A DNA stretch of 64,000 bases from Propionibacteriaceae bacterium AM104-82 (GCA_027658995.1 JAQDQK010000001.1:186001-250000); one strand, 5' to 3'; shown: positions 28,259 to 37,314, numbered from the stretch's first letter. The notes: a model not told the origin generated them from the letters alone. Program-made: numbers and translations.

Positions 28259-28998
28259 GGCTGGACCACCTTGTCGTGGATGTTGTGTGTGATGCCCGAG
28301 ACGCGGCCGTCGGAGATGGAGACGACGGTGTCGGCGAAGGAGGCGATGTGCTGGTCGTGGGTGACCATGATCCAGGTCTGCTGGAACCGCTGGATCAGGG
28401 TGCGGAAGAGTTGCAGAGTGCGCTCGGAGGTCTTCGAGTCGAGGTTGCCGGTCGGCTCATCGGCGAAGACGAGCGTCGGCTGGACGGCGAGCGCCCGGGC
28501 GATCCCGACGCGCTGCTGCTGACCGCCCGACAGTTGCGCCGGGCGGTGGTTCAGGTGCCCCTCGAGGCCGAGTTGGGCGAGCACCGCCTTGGCCCGCGCC
28601 CGGCGTCTGGCCTTCTCCATGCCCTGGAAGGACAGCGGGAGCGCGACGTTGTCGAGGGCGGTCAGCGAGGGGATCAGGTTGAAAGACTGGAAGATGAACC
28701 CGACCTGCTTGCGCCGGTAGGCGACCAGTTGGGACTCGCTGAAGGTGTGCACGGCCTGCCCGGCGACGTTGATCTCGCCCGCGGTCGGCCGCTCAAGCCC
28801 GGCCAGCATGTTCAGCAGCGTCGACTTGCCGGACCCCGAGGTGCCGACGATCGCCGTGAAGGAGCCCCTCGGCACCGTCAGGTTGACGTGGTTGAGCGCG
28901 GCGATCCGCGACGTGCCGACCCGGAACAGCTTGCTCAGGTTGCGGGTCTCCACCAGCGTCTCGCCGACGGGCGGAAGCTCACGGCTGGTCGTCGTCAC
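28255..28998 (-). CDS. ABC transporter ATP-binding protein (LolD/MacB type)
   Basis: A 247-aa ATPase with Walker A GTSGSGKST (52-60), Q-loop GFIFQSFNLIPSLTALDNV, signature LSGGQQQRVGIARAL and Walker B LVFADEPTGNLDSKT. The LIPSLTALDNV and EPTGNLD forms are characteristic of the MacB/LolD/FtsE subgroup. GTG at 28998 is chosen because GAGAGG precedes it; an upstream frame extension lacks ribosome-binding support. First gene of the three-gene operon, divergent from the carotenoid P450. Confidence 0.9.
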   Translation of the reverse strand: MTTTSRELPPVGETLVETRNLSKLFRVGTSRIAALNHVNLTVPRGSFTAIVGTSGSGKSTLLNMLAGLERPTAGEINVAGQAVHTFSESQLVAYRRKQVGFIFQSFNLIPSLTALDNVALPLSFQGMEKARRRARAKAVLAQLGLEGHLNHRPAQLSGGQQQRVGIARALAVQPTLVFADEPTGNLDSKTSERTLQLFRTLIQRFQQTWIMVTHDQHIASFADTVVSISDGRVSGITHNIHDKVVQP

Positions 28999-29254
28999 GG
29001 TGGACCTCTCGGCTCGATCCCGGTCCGTCGTCGTGACCGGTTGGTGCGACCATAGGTCACGCGCGCCCCGACTACGGTGAAGGCGTGACTGCGCTGGCCC
29101 AAAGTCGGGGGCGCCATATCCGTGCGGCGTACTGCGCGACGTCAATCTCAGACCACGGTGTGACGTTCAGGTGCCGCGGATGTGCTGTGCGGCAGGAGGG
29201 CCGTCGCCGATTGGTAGCCTGACGGCGGACGGAGGGCGAGCACGGGAGGCGAAC

Positions 29255-30427
29255 ATGGGAAGCCGCGCGCGCAAGACAGGCGAACGGACCCACCCGCGGA
29301 TCGAGCGCGTCGGAGACCTGTGGCGGATCCGCTCGCTCGAGGCGGCCCGGCAGGTGCTCCGGGCGCGTCACGCGACAACCCAGGCCGGGTTCACCGCCGA
29401 GTACATCCCCCAGGGCGTCCTGAAACACCACCCGATCCTCATGTCGGACGGGCCCCTCCACGACGAGCAGCGCTCCAAGGTGGGACGCTTCTTCGCGCCG
29501 AAGGTGGTCCACGAGCGTCACGGCGACCACATCGCGCGGGCGGCGGCCCGTTACGTCGACTCGCTGACCGGGGAGGTGGCATTCGACGACGTGGCACTGT
29601 TCTACAGCGTTGAGGTGACCTCGGAGATCGTCGGGCTCACCGAGTCGCCGGTTCAGGCTCGCTCCGGGAGGCTCGTCCAGTTCTTCCGCCAGCCCCCGCT
29701 CGACATGACGCGCAGGGACCTCGGCCGGAGCCGCAGGCAATGGATGCAGGCGGCCTGGCGGGGCCTCGTCCCGGTGGCCAGGTTCTACTTCTCCGACGTG
29801 CGGCCGGCCATCCGCCGCCGACGCAGGCAGCCGATGGGCGACGTGATCAGTCACCTCCTCGCCGAGGGCTACACCGACGTCGACATCCTCGTCGAGTGCG
29901 TCACCTACGGGACCGCGGGCATGGTCACGACGCGGGAGTTCATCACCATGGCAGCCTGGCACCTGCTCACCACACCCGACCTGATGGGCCGCTACCTGGC
30001 CGCGGAACGCCACGAGCGACACGCGATCCTCAACGAGATCATCCGGCTCGAACCGGTGGTCGGGCACCTGTACCGGCGCACCAGGGAAGACATCGTGGTG
30101 ACCGACGGCGATCGGGAGTTCACGATCCCCACCGGTCACCTCGTCGACGTCTGCGTCCGCCAGGTCAACACGGATCCGGAGGCGGTGGGGGAGAGCCCCG
30201 AGGCGGTGTGCCCGGCCCGCGAGTTGCCGGCAGGGGTCGACGCATCTGTGATGACGTTCGGCGACGGCGCTCATCGGTGCCCCGGCCAGCCGCTGGCCAT
30301 CTTCGAGACCGATGAGCTGCTCACCCGTCTCCTGGCGCGCCAGCCACGGCTGGTGCGCGAACCCGGCATCGCCTGGGACGACCTCATCGAAGGGTACGTG
30401 CTCCGCGGCCTCCGACTCATTGTATAA
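29255..30427 (+). CDS. Cytochrome P450, candidate aryl-carotenoid ring hydroxylase
   Basis: A 390-aa soluble bacterial P450. The I-helix oxygen-binding motif is GTAGMVTTREF, the ExxR pair is EIIRLEP, and the heme loop is FGDGAHRCPGQ with ligand Cys342. ATG at 29255 follows GGGAGG. It lies directly upstream of crtYc. In Brevibacterium linens the last step to 3,3'-dihydroxyisorenieratene is reported to depend on a P450, and here a P450 sits beside crtU, so ring hydroxylation is the natural guess. Ferredoxin partners are not encoded nearby. The P450 call is firm, the substrate inferred. Confidence 0.85.
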   Translation: MGSRARKTGERTHPRIERVGDLWRIRSLEAARQVLRARHATTQAGFTAEYIPQGVLKHHPILMSDGPLHDEQRSKVGRFFAPKVVHERHGDHIARAAARYVDSLTGEVAFDDVALFYSVEVTSEIVGLTESPVQARSGRLVQFFRQPPLDMTRRDLGRSRRQWMQAAWRGLVPVARFYFSDVRPAIRRRRRQPMGDVISHLLAEGYTDVDILVECVTYGTAGMVTTREFITMAAWHLLTTPDLMGRYLAAERHERHAILNEIIRLEPVVGHLYRRTREDIVVTDGDREFTIPTGHLVDVCVRQVNTDPEAVGESPEAVCPARELPAGVDASVMTFGDGAHRCPGQPLAIFETDELLTRLLARQPRLVREPGIAWDDLIEGYVLRGLRLIV

Positions 30428-30448
30428 AGTTTGTCTAACCTCTAGGCT
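30420..30448 (+). promoter_or_regulatory. crtYc promoter with CarH-type half-operator
   Basis: TTGTAT (30420-30425) and TAGGCT (30443-30448) have a 17-bp spacer; the ATG follows 8 bp later, so the mRNA would be leaderless. In the spacer the minus strand reads ACAAACTTTAT (30434-30424), one mismatch from the ACAAACCTT repeat found at the idi-crtE, carH and tspO promoters. Confidence 0.6.
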
Positions 30449-30455
30449 GACGGTG

Positions 30456-30788
30456 ATGGACAGCTACCAGTACCTGATCCTGATGGCCGCCTGCGTGGCG
30501 ATCACCCTGCCCCTCGAGTTCGTGCTGCGTGCCCGCGTGTACCGCCGCCCGGTGCGGCTCCTGCTTGCCATGGCGCCGATGCTCGTGGTCTTCGTCGCGT
30601 GGGACCTGTTCGGGATCGTGCGCGGCCACTGGACCTACAGCGAACGCTTCACCTCAGGCATCATGCTGGGCATCATGCCGATCGAGGAACTCCTGTTCTT
30701 CCTGGTCATCCCGTTGTGCGGCCTGCTCACCTACGAGGGCGTCGGCTATGTGCTCGGACGCCTCCGCGGCAGGAACGACGATGCCTGA
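30456..30788 (+). CDS. crtYc: Lycopene cyclase subunit (CrtYc type)
   Basis: A 110-aa, three-helix membrane protein of the heterodimeric lycopene cyclase family found in actinobacteria and as the fungal/archaeal fused form. The motif GIMPIEELLFFLVIPL carries the paired glutamates of this family. It pairs with the next gene product to close the beta-rings of lycopene. ATG at 30456; the 3' end overlaps crtYd by 8 bp. Confidence 0.9.
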   Translation: MDSYQYLILMAACVAITLPLEFVLRARVYRRPVRLLLAMAPMLVVFVAWDLFGIVRGHWTYSERFTSGIMLGIMPIEELLFFLVIPLCGLLTYEGVGYVLGRLRGRNDDA

Positions 30789-31098
30789 GTACACCGTCCT
30801 GACCATCGTCGGCATCCTCGCCGTGATCGCCATCGAGGTGTTCTGGCTGCGCACGGGACTGTTTCGCAGCGCCCAGTACTGGATCTCCATGGCCATCGTG
30901 TTCTTCTTCCAGATCTGGGTCGACGGCTGGCTCACCAAACTCTCGGACCCCATCGTGGCCTACGACCCGGACGAGTTCTCGGGCATCCGGTTCCCCTGGG
31001 ACATCCCCATCGAGGACTTCGGGTTCGGCTGGGCGATGCTGACCCTCACGATGCTCGTCTGGGTGCGCCTCGGTAAGCGACGGGGGGAGGCCCGATGA
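30781..31098 (+). CDS. crtYd: Lycopene cyclase subunit (CrtYd type)
   Basis: A 105-aa membrane protein with three hydrophobic helices and the family block GIRFPWDIPIEDFGFGW. It is the second half of the heterodimeric cyclase. Because a CrtU-type enzyme follows and no elongase (crtEb) is present, beta-ring formation on C40 lycopene is more likely than C50 cyclisation. Its stop overlaps the next ATG (ATGA). Confidence 0.9.
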   Translation: MPEYTVLTIVGILAVIAIEVFWLRTGLFRSAQYWISMAIVFFFQIWVDGWLTKLSDPIVAYDPDEFSGIRFPWDIPIEDFGFGWAMLTLTMLVWVRLGKRRGEAR

Positions 31099-31811
31099 GC
31101 CTTCGGGAGGCGTTCGACCGCGGCTCCGCCCGCTACGACCTCATGGTCGCCCTCAACCCCGGCTATCACCGCGAGCTGAGGCGTGCCGCTGATGCCCTCA
31201 TTGAGCGCCTCGCCCGGACGCCCCAGAACCTGATGGACCTGGCGTGCGGCTCCGGTCTCTCGACAAGGGCCCTCGTTGAGGCTGCCCCGCCCGGCTCCCG
31301 GGTGCTGGGGATCGACGCCTCGCCAGGCATGCTCGAGAGGGCCCGCGCCAAGGACTGGCCGGTGCAGGTGCACTTCGAGCGCGGCGTGGCGGGGCGGCTG
31401 AACGTGCAGCGGTGGGGCACCGGGTCCTTCGACGGGGTCCAGGCCTGCTACCTCTTCCGCAACATCGCTCAAGGCAGGCGCGACGCCGCCCTGGCCGAGG
31501 TATTCGACCTGCTGAGGCCCGGGGGTTGGCTGTGCGTGCAGGAGTACTCGGTGTCGGGCAACTCCGCCGCGCGACGCGTCTGGGACCTTGTCAGTCACGC
31601 CGTGATCATCCCCCTCGGGGTCGTGATCGACCGGAACCCGGGCCTGTACCGCTACCTGTGGCGAAGCGTCGTCGACTTCGATTCGGTGGCGACCTTCACC
31701 GATCGCCTGAGCCGGGCCGGTTTCGTCGACGTCGCACACCGCACCGCGACCGGATGGCAGCGCGGGATCCTGCACACCTTCGTCGCCCGGCGACCCGAGG
31801 AGCCCCGATGA
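31095..31811 (+). CDS. crtT: SAM-dependent methyltransferase of carotenoid cluster (CrtT-like)
   Basis: A 238-aa class I methyltransferase with motif I LMDLACGSGLSTRAL, motif II acidic residue in VLGIDASPGML, and a UbiE-like middle (CYLFRNIAQGRRDAALAEV). Streptomyces isorenieratene clusters carry a methyltransferase-like gene, crtT, between crtY and crtU, exactly as here; its role is not well defined. Coupled by ATGA overlap to crtYd and to crtU. Confidence 0.8.
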   Translation: MSLREAFDRGSARYDLMVALNPGYHRELRRAADALIERLARTPQNLMDLACGSGLSTRALVEAAPPGSRVLGIDASPGMLERARAKDWPVQVHFERGVAGRLNVQRWGTGSFDGVQACYLFRNIAQGRRDAALAEVFDLLRPGGWLCVQEYSVSGNSAARRVWDLVSHAVIIPLGVVIDRNPGLYRYLWRSVVDFDSVATFTDRLSRAGFVDVAHRTATGWQRGILHTFVARRPEEPR

Positions 31812-33349
31812 GCCAACCTCCAGGCACGGACCGACGCGCGGTCCGCCATCCAGGGGCGCCAGGGGCCCGGCGCGTTCAGGGGGAGCGCAGTGCGCTGGTG
31901 GTCGGCGGTGGGATCGCCGGGCTGGCCGCAGCCACCGCCCTCGCCGAGCGAGGTGTGCGCGTCACCGTCGCCGAGTCCGGCGACCGGCTCGGCGGCAGGG
32001 TCGCGGCCTGGCCGGTGGGGGAGCAGCGCACGATGAGCCGCGGCTTCCATGCCTTCTTCCGCCAGTACTACAACCTGCGCAGGCTCCTGCGCCGAATCGA
32101 CGTGGACCTGTCGTTCCTCGTCCCCGTCGACGACTATCCCCTCCAGCGACCAGATGGCCTGCGCGACTCCTTCACTGGCCTCGTCACCACACCTCCATGG
32201 TCGGTGCTGCAGTTCGTCGCCCGCAGCCCCGCGTTCACCGCCAAGGGCCTCGCCGGGGTGCACATCCCCTCGGCGCTTGAGTTGCTCAAGGTCCGGTTCC
32301 CTGACACCTACGAGGACTACGACGGCGAGTCCGCCGCCGCATTCCTGGACCGCCTGCGGTTCCCAGCCGGCGCGCGTGACCTCGCGTTGGAGGTGTTCGC
32401 GCGCTCGTTCTTCGCCGACCCACGCGAGTTCGGCGCGGGCGAACTGGTTGCCATGTTCCACACCTACTTCCTCGGCTCGGCCGAGGGTCTCCTGTTCGAC
32501 GTACCCGACGACGACTACGACACCGCGCTCTGGCGCCCGCTCGCCGCTCGTCTGGACGGCCTCGGCGTCGATCTCAGGCTCGACTCCCCGGTCGACTCCA
32601 TCGAGGTCGGAGACGGCGGCGTCGCCGTGAGTATCGGGGCGCATCGGGTGGAGGCCGACGCGCTGGTGCTCGCGGCCGGTCCGCGCGCCTCGCGGGAGCT
32701 TGCCGAAGGCATCCCGGGAGACCACCTCGCGGCGTGGCGCGAGTCGGTGGCCGCCACCTTCAACGCCCCGCCGTTCGTCGTCGTGCGGCTCTGGCTCGAC
32801 GCACCCGTCAACGCGTCCCGCCCGGCGTTCCTCGGCACCTCCGGCTACGGGCCCCTGGACAATGTCTCCGTCCTGGAGCGTTTCGAGGACGGCGCCGCAC
32901 GGTGGGCCGACAACCGGCGCGGCTCCGTCGTCGAACTGCACGCCTACGCCTGCGATGCCTCGATCGTGGACGACCAGGCCGCGGCGTCCTCCGTTGTCGA
33001 CAGGCTCGAGGCAGAGCTGCACCGCGTGTATCCCGAGACGGTGACGGCGGGTGTCGTGGCCCGCGAGGTTCTGGTGCGCGACGACTGCACGCTGATCGGC
33101 CCCACCGGGTGGGCCGGACGACCAGGGGTCGACACCCCCGATCCGAGGCTGGTGCTGGCCGGCGACTGGCTGCGATGCGGCTACCCGGTTGCGCTGATGG
33201 AGCGCGCGGCGACGACGGGGTTCCTTGCAGCCAACCGCCTGCTTGGCCGATGGGGTGCTGCGGGTCATGACATCTGGACCGTGCCGATGCGCGGCCTCCT
33301 CGCGGGTCGCAGGGTCAGGCCAACTTCGGGCGGGGCAGCCCGATCGTGA
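31808..33349 (+). CDS. crtU: Beta-carotene desaturase/methylase CrtU (isorenieratene synthase)
   Basis: A 513-aa FAD-dependent enzyme of the carotenoid desaturase superfamily. FAD fold ALVVGGGIAGLAAATALAERG is followed by the CrtU-like block MSRGFHAFFRQYYNLRRLL. CrtU shifts a ring methyl and desaturates, turning beta-rings into aromatic chi/phi rings. ATG 31808 overlaps crtT. The last 35 bp overlap the 3' end of crtB on the other strand, tying both halves of the cluster tail to tail. Confidence 0.88.
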   Translation: MSQPPGTDRRAVRHPGAPGARRVQGERSALVVGGGIAGLAAATALAERGVRVTVAESGDRLGGRVAAWPVGEQRTMSRGFHAFFRQYYNLRRLLRRIDVDLSFLVPVDDYPLQRPDGLRDSFTGLVTTPPWSVLQFVARSPAFTAKGLAGVHIPSALELLKVRFPDTYEDYDGESAAAFLDRLRFPAGARDLALEVFARSFFADPREFGAGELVAMFHTYFLGSAEGLLFDVPDDDYDTALWRPLAARLDGLGVDLRLDSPVDSIEVGDGGVAVSIGAHRVEADALVLAAGPRASRELAEGIPGDHLAAWRESVAATFNAPPFVVVRLWLDAPVNASRPAFLGTSGYGPLDNVSVLERFEDGAARWADNRRGSVVELHAYACDASIVDDQAAASSVVDRLEAELHRVYPETVTAGVVAREVLVRDDCTLIGPTGWAGRPGVDTPDPRLVLAGDWLRCGYPVALMERAATTGFLAANRLLGRWGAAGHDIWTVPMRGLLAGRRVRPTSGGAARS

Positions 33350-34199
33350 GGGTGCGCGCCACGACGCCGACCTTTTCCCGCGCGGGAACCCGCACCCTCC
33401 CCGCGAACACGTCGTAGCCGCGGGCCTCGATGCGCTCGAGGATCCGGCTGTACAGCACGAGCGCGGTGCCGACGCACCGCCTCGAGGGCGGCGGCAGCAA
33501 CGCGAGCCCAGCCATTGCCTCCGCATAGAGGCCGCGGTTGCGCTCGATCTGCTCCGCCATCATGGCGCGCCACTGCGGCGTGACCCGCCGCAGCCATGGG
33601 TCGGCGCCGTGCCGGGCCAGGTCGGCCTGCGGAAGGTAGATGCGGCCCCGGTCCAGGTCCTCGTCGACGTCGCGCAGAAAGTTGGTCAACTGGAAGGCAT
33701 GGCCCAGGGCGCGCGCTGGCCCCCGAGCCTCGTCCGAGGTGGGCTCCAGCACCGGCAGCATCATCTCGCCGATCACCGCGGCCGAGCCCTCCATGTAGCC
33801 GTCGCGCAGCCGTTCCCAGGTGGGCCAGGTGGCGGTGCCCAGGTCAAGAGCCATCGCGTCGAAGAAGCGCTCGAAGCACTCGGGGTCGGTGCCGCGCCTG
33901 CGGACGCTGTCGACGATCGCGGCCATCACCGGGTCGGGTGCCTCACCCGAGGCGAGCGCTGAGAAGAACAACGCGCGGAATGCGTCGAGGCGTTCGGCGG
34001 GGCCGCCGTGCTGAGGCACCGCGAGGTCGACCCGTTCAGGCTCGTCCACAATGTCGTCGGCCAGCCTGCACAGCGCATAGACCGGGTAGACATCGCGGCG
34101 CTGGCAGGCGGGCAGCAGCATGGCCCCCCAGTAGTAGGTCGTTCCGTAGCGCCGCGTCAGCTCGGCGCAGCGGCGGTACCCGGCTTCGAGGCCGCTCAT
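33315..34199 (-). CDS. crtB: Phytoene synthase
   Basis: A 294-aa squalene/phytoene synthase joining two GGPP to phytoene. Both aspartate-rich Mg motifs are present: CRLADDIVDEPER and NFLRDVDEDLDRGRIYLP. ATG at 34199 overlaps the crtI stop (ATGA). Third gene of the idi/crtE-crtI-crtB operon. Confidence 0.95.
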   Translation of the reverse strand: MSGLEAGYRRCAELTRRYGTTYYWGAMLLPACQRRDVYPVYALCRLADDIVDEPERVDLAVPQHGGPAERLDAFRALFFSALASGEAPDPVMAAIVDSVRRRGTDPECFERFFDAMALDLGTATWPTWERLRDGYMEGSAAVIGEMMLPVLEPTSDEARGPARALGHAFQLTNFLRDVDEDLDRGRIYLPQADLARHGADPWLRRVTPQWRAMMAEQIERNRGLYAEAMAGLALLPPPSRRCVGTALVLYSRILERIEARGYDVFAGRVRVPAREKVGVVARTLTIGLPRPKLA

Positions 34200-35665
34200 C
34201 GCAGCTCCTCGACGCGACGGGCGGCGAGTTTGCCCGAGATCAGCACCATCGGAATGCCGACGCCCGGCGTGGTTCCGGACCCCGCGAAGATCAGCCCCTT
34301 GACGCGCCGGTCGACATTCTTCGGGCGGAAGGGGCCGGTCTGCGAGAAGGCGTGCGACAGCGCGAACGGGCTGCCCGCGGCCATGCCCTTGGCCGCCCAG
34401 TCCGCTGGGGTGACGAGTTCCTCTGTCACGACATCGACCGGGTAACCGGCGCCCTGCAGGAAGGACCGCATCCGCTCGCGCAGGCGGGGGCCCTCGCGGT
34501 CCCAATCGAGCCGACCCGCCTGCAGGTTGGGCACCGGTTCGAGCAGATACAGCGTGTGGTGACCGGGCGGGGCGGCCTCAGGGGCGTGCACCGTCGGCGC
34601 GGCGACGTAGCGCGAAGGGTCGGCCATCGGGACGCCCCGTTCGAGCAGGTCGTCGAAGGCGTCGTCCCAGGCATCCCCGAAGTGGATGTTGTGGTGGCCG
34701 GCGCTGTCCGGAAGCTCTCCCTTGACGCCCAGGTGCCACACGAGGGCCGAGGGTGAGAACCGCCCCCTCCTGGCGAGCCGGGGCGCCCGCAGTTCTGGCA
34801 GCAGCGTCTCGTAGGCGACAGGGAGGTCGGCAGTCACCACGACGGCGTCGGCCGATAGCGTCTCGCCGTCGGCGAGTCGCACCCCGGTCACCGCCTTGCC
34901 AGGGCCGTGCAGGACGCGTGCGACATCGGCCCCGTAGCGGATGTCGACCCCCGCGTCGGCGGCGGCCGCCGCCATCGCCCGTGGCACCGCGTGCATGCCG
35001 CCCTCCGGGAACCAGACCCCCTCGATCGAGTCCATGTAGGTGATTACGGCGTACAGCGCCAATGCCTTGGCGGGTGCCATCCCGGCGTACATCGCCTGGA
35101 AGCTGAAGGCCCGGTGCAGGCGGTCATCGTCGAAGAACCGTGAGACCGTGGGTCCCAGCCTGCCGAACCCACCCAGCCGCACAAGTTCGAGGGCCGCCTT
35201 CGGGGCCCGGAGCAGGTCGAGCGGCGAGTCGAAGTTTGCGTCGATGAAGTGGGGGACCTCGACGTCGTAGAGCCTCCGCAGCCAGGCGACGAACCTGTCG
35301 AAGGCCGCCGCGTCCCGTGCACCGCACTCGCGGAGGATCTCCTCGCGCATCGGCTCGTGGCCGGGGCGCACCAGCAGGCGGGACCCGTCGGAGAAGAACG
35401 CGTGGTAGGCAGGGTCGAGCAGGCGCATGGAGACGTAGTCGCGGGCCGAGCGGCCGACTGCGGCGAAGGCCTCTTCGAGGAGATTGACCATGGTGAACAC
35501 GACGGGACCGCTGTCGAACCGGAAGCCGTCGCGCTCGATGATGCCGTTGCGCCCACCCGGCACCTCCTCGCGTTCGAGCACGGTGACGCGGTGTCCCGAG
35601 CCAGCCAGGTGAAGGGCGGCGGACAGGCCGGACAGGCCAGCGCCGACGACGAGGACGCTGGTCAC
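34196..35665 (-). CDS. crtI: Phytoene desaturase
   Basis: A 489-aa FAD enzyme converting phytoene to lycopene. The FAD fold is VLVVGAGLSGLSAALHLAGSG; EVPGGRNGIIERDGFRFDSGP and the C-terminal signature GLIFAGSGTTPGVGIPMVL are typical of CrtI. GTG at 35665 overlaps the upstream stop (GTGA). Full length for the family. Confidence 0.95.
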   Translation of the reverse strand: MTSVLVVGAGLSGLSAALHLAGSGHRVTVLEREEVPGGRNGIIERDGFRFDSGPVVFTMVNLLEEAFAAVGRSARDYVSMRLLDPAYHAFFSDGSRLLVRPGHEPMREEILRECGARDAAAFDRFVAWLRRLYDVEVPHFIDANFDSPLDLLRAPKAALELVRLGGFGRLGPTVSRFFDDDRLHRAFSFQAMYAGMAPAKALALYAVITYMDSIEGVWFPEGGMHAVPRAMAAAAADAGVDIRYGADVARVLHGPGKAVTGVRLADGETLSADAVVVTADLPVAYETLLPELRAPRLARRGRFSPSALVWHLGVKGELPDSAGHHNIHFGDAWDDAFDDLLERGVPMADPSRYVAAPTVHAPEAAPPGHHTLYLLEPVPNLQAGRLDWDREGPRLRERMRSFLQGAGYPVDVVTEELVTPADWAAKGMAAGSPFALSHAFSQTGPFRPKNVDRRVKGLIFAGSGTTPGVGIPMVLISGKLAARRVEELR

Positions 35666-37314
35666 GACTCCCGCCAGGCGATCGCCAGGGCCGTCTCCCG
35701 CAGGCCCTCGACCCCGGCGGGGGAGAGGTCCGCGCCCTCAAGGTAGGCGAGCGCCGCGGCGAGGTCATCGCGGATCATCTGCTCGAGTTGAGTGTCGACC
35801 CCGGCCTCCCGCATCGCCGCGGCCAGGCGCGGCGCGTCGTCGCGGCCGAACCGGTCGGTTCCGAGCCTGTCGAGCAGTGCGCGCCCGGAGTCATCGACGC
35901 GGTCGCGTGCGATCGACACAAGCATCGTGGCCTTGCCGTCGACGAGGTCGTCTCCCGCTGGCTTGCCCGTGACCGCCGGATCTCCCCAGACGCCCAGGTA
36001 GTCGTCGCGCAGGGCGAAGGCGCGGCCCAGCAGCTCGCCGAAGCTCAGCAGGGCACGCTCGGACTCCGCAGACGCGCCCGCAGCGATCGCCCCGAACTGG
36101 AGGGGACGCAGGACCGTGTATCGGCCGGTCTTGAGCCGGGCGACCGCTTCGGAGTGATGCTCGTCCCAGCGCCCGGCGGCGGCTCCGGTCAGGTCGGCGC
36201 GTTGGCCCGCGATCAGCTCGACGGAGAGCTTGAACCAGGTCTCGCGCAGGCGACGAGGCAGGGAGTCGACCAGTCGGTCGGCGACGGTGTGCGCGAGGTC
36301 GCCCAGCAGCACGGCCAGGTTCTCGCCGAAGCGCTGCGCCTGTCCGAGGGCCGCGCCGTCGCGGTGCCAGGCCGCCGCCTCCACGTGCGCCGAGGGGTGG
36401 CCGCGGCGTGAATCGGACTCGTCCATCACGTCATCGTGGATGAGGGCGAACAGGTGCAGCAGTTCCAGTGCGGCGGAGATCCGCAGCAGCCGCAGGTAGG
36501 CGTCGCTGCCGTGCGCGCCGCCGGCGGCGATGAAGCCCCAATAGGCGAGGCGCACCCGGATCCGTTTGCCGCCCGAACTGTGCCCCGCCAACCACTCGGG
36601 CAGGTCGAGCGCCAGGACGTCGACCCCGAGGTCGCCGATCAGGCCCTGCCATTCGGTGGCGAGCGCATCGAGTTCGGCGGAGATCAGGTGGTCGACCTCG
36701 GCCACGGCGGCGTCCGCATCGACGGGGGTGCGGCGCTGGAAGGCGCAGGCTCCTGGGAAGAGAGCGTCGATCTCCGGCACCTGGAGAGCTGCCCACGGGC
36801 TGTAGACGTGAGGTGTCGACTCGATGGCCCGGTGTAGGTCGGCCCACTCGACCCACGTCCATTCGGCCACCTCGCTCGGTTCGGCGACCGGGTCCTCGTC
36901 GCCGACGAAGGCGGCAAAGACGGGGCACACCTCGTTCTCGACGACCCCTGACTGGTCGATGGCGCGGTAACGGAACGTCGGCAGCAGCGGGATCAGCGGG
37001 CCGACGTGCAGGCCGATCTCCTCACGGATCCGGCGCCGCGCCGCGTCCTCGATGTCCTCGCCCGGTTTGGGGTGCCCGCAGCAGGAGTTGGTCCACACGC
37101 CCGGCCAGGTCCGCTTGGACAGTGCCCGGCGGGTGACCAGGACCTGGCCGGCCGCGTTGAAGAGATACGTGGAGAACGCGAGGTGCAGCGGGGTGGCGGT
37201 CGAATGGATCGTCAGCCGGTCGGCCGACCCGACGGGGCGTCCTGCTTCATCGAGCAGAACCACCTCGTCCCGTGAGTTCTGTGAGGGCCGGGGGGCTGGA
37301 GTGTGAACTGTCAT
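35662..37314 (-). CDS. Fused isopentenyl-diphosphate isomerase - geranylgeranyl diphosphate synthase
   Basis: One 550-aa frame with two complete enzymes. Residues ~15-180 are a type I Idi of the Nudix fold: WTNSCCGHPKPGE with catalytic Cys79, the REE core in RRRIREEIG, and ENEVCP with the catalytic Glu. Residues ~205-550 are a trans-prenyl synthase: HDDVMDESDSRRG (first Asp-rich motif 294-298) and LRDDYLGVWGD (second, 437-441). The fusion would make DMAPP and use it directly for GGPP. ATG at 37314 is chosen because the upstream extension runs through the operator repeats. First gene of the crtI-crtB operon. Confidence 0.93.
   Translation of the reverse strand: MTVHTPAPRPSQNSRDEVVLLDEAGRPVGSADRLTIHSTATPLHLAFSTYLFNAAGQVLVTRRALSKRTWPGVWTNSCCGHPKPGEDIEDAARRRIREEIGLHVGPLIPLLPTFRYRAIDQSGVVENEVCPVFAAFVGDEDPVAEPSEVAEWTWVEWADLHRAIESTPHVYSPWAALQVPEIDALFPGACAFQRRTPVDADAAVAEVDHLISAELDALATEWQGLIGDLGVDVLALDLPEWLAGHSSGGKRIRVRLAYWGFIAAGGAHGSDAYLRLLRISAALELLHLFALIHDDVMDESDSRRGHPSAHVEAAAWHRDGAALGQAQRFGENLAVLLGDLAHTVADRLVDSLPRRLRETWFKLSVELIAGQRADLTGAAAGRWDEHHSEAVARLKTGRYTVLRPLQFGAIAAGASAESERALLSFGELLGRAFALRDDYLGVWGDPAVTGKPAGDDLVDGKATMLVSIARDRVDDSGRALLDRLGTDRFGRDDAPRLAAAMREAGVDTQLEQMIRDDLAAALAYLEGADLSPAGVEGLRETALAIAWRES

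Noticed and set aside
30781..31098. C50 carotenoid (decaprenoxanthin-type) cyclase
   Set aside because: No lycopene elongase gene is present and crtU is, so aromatic C40 product is the better reading.
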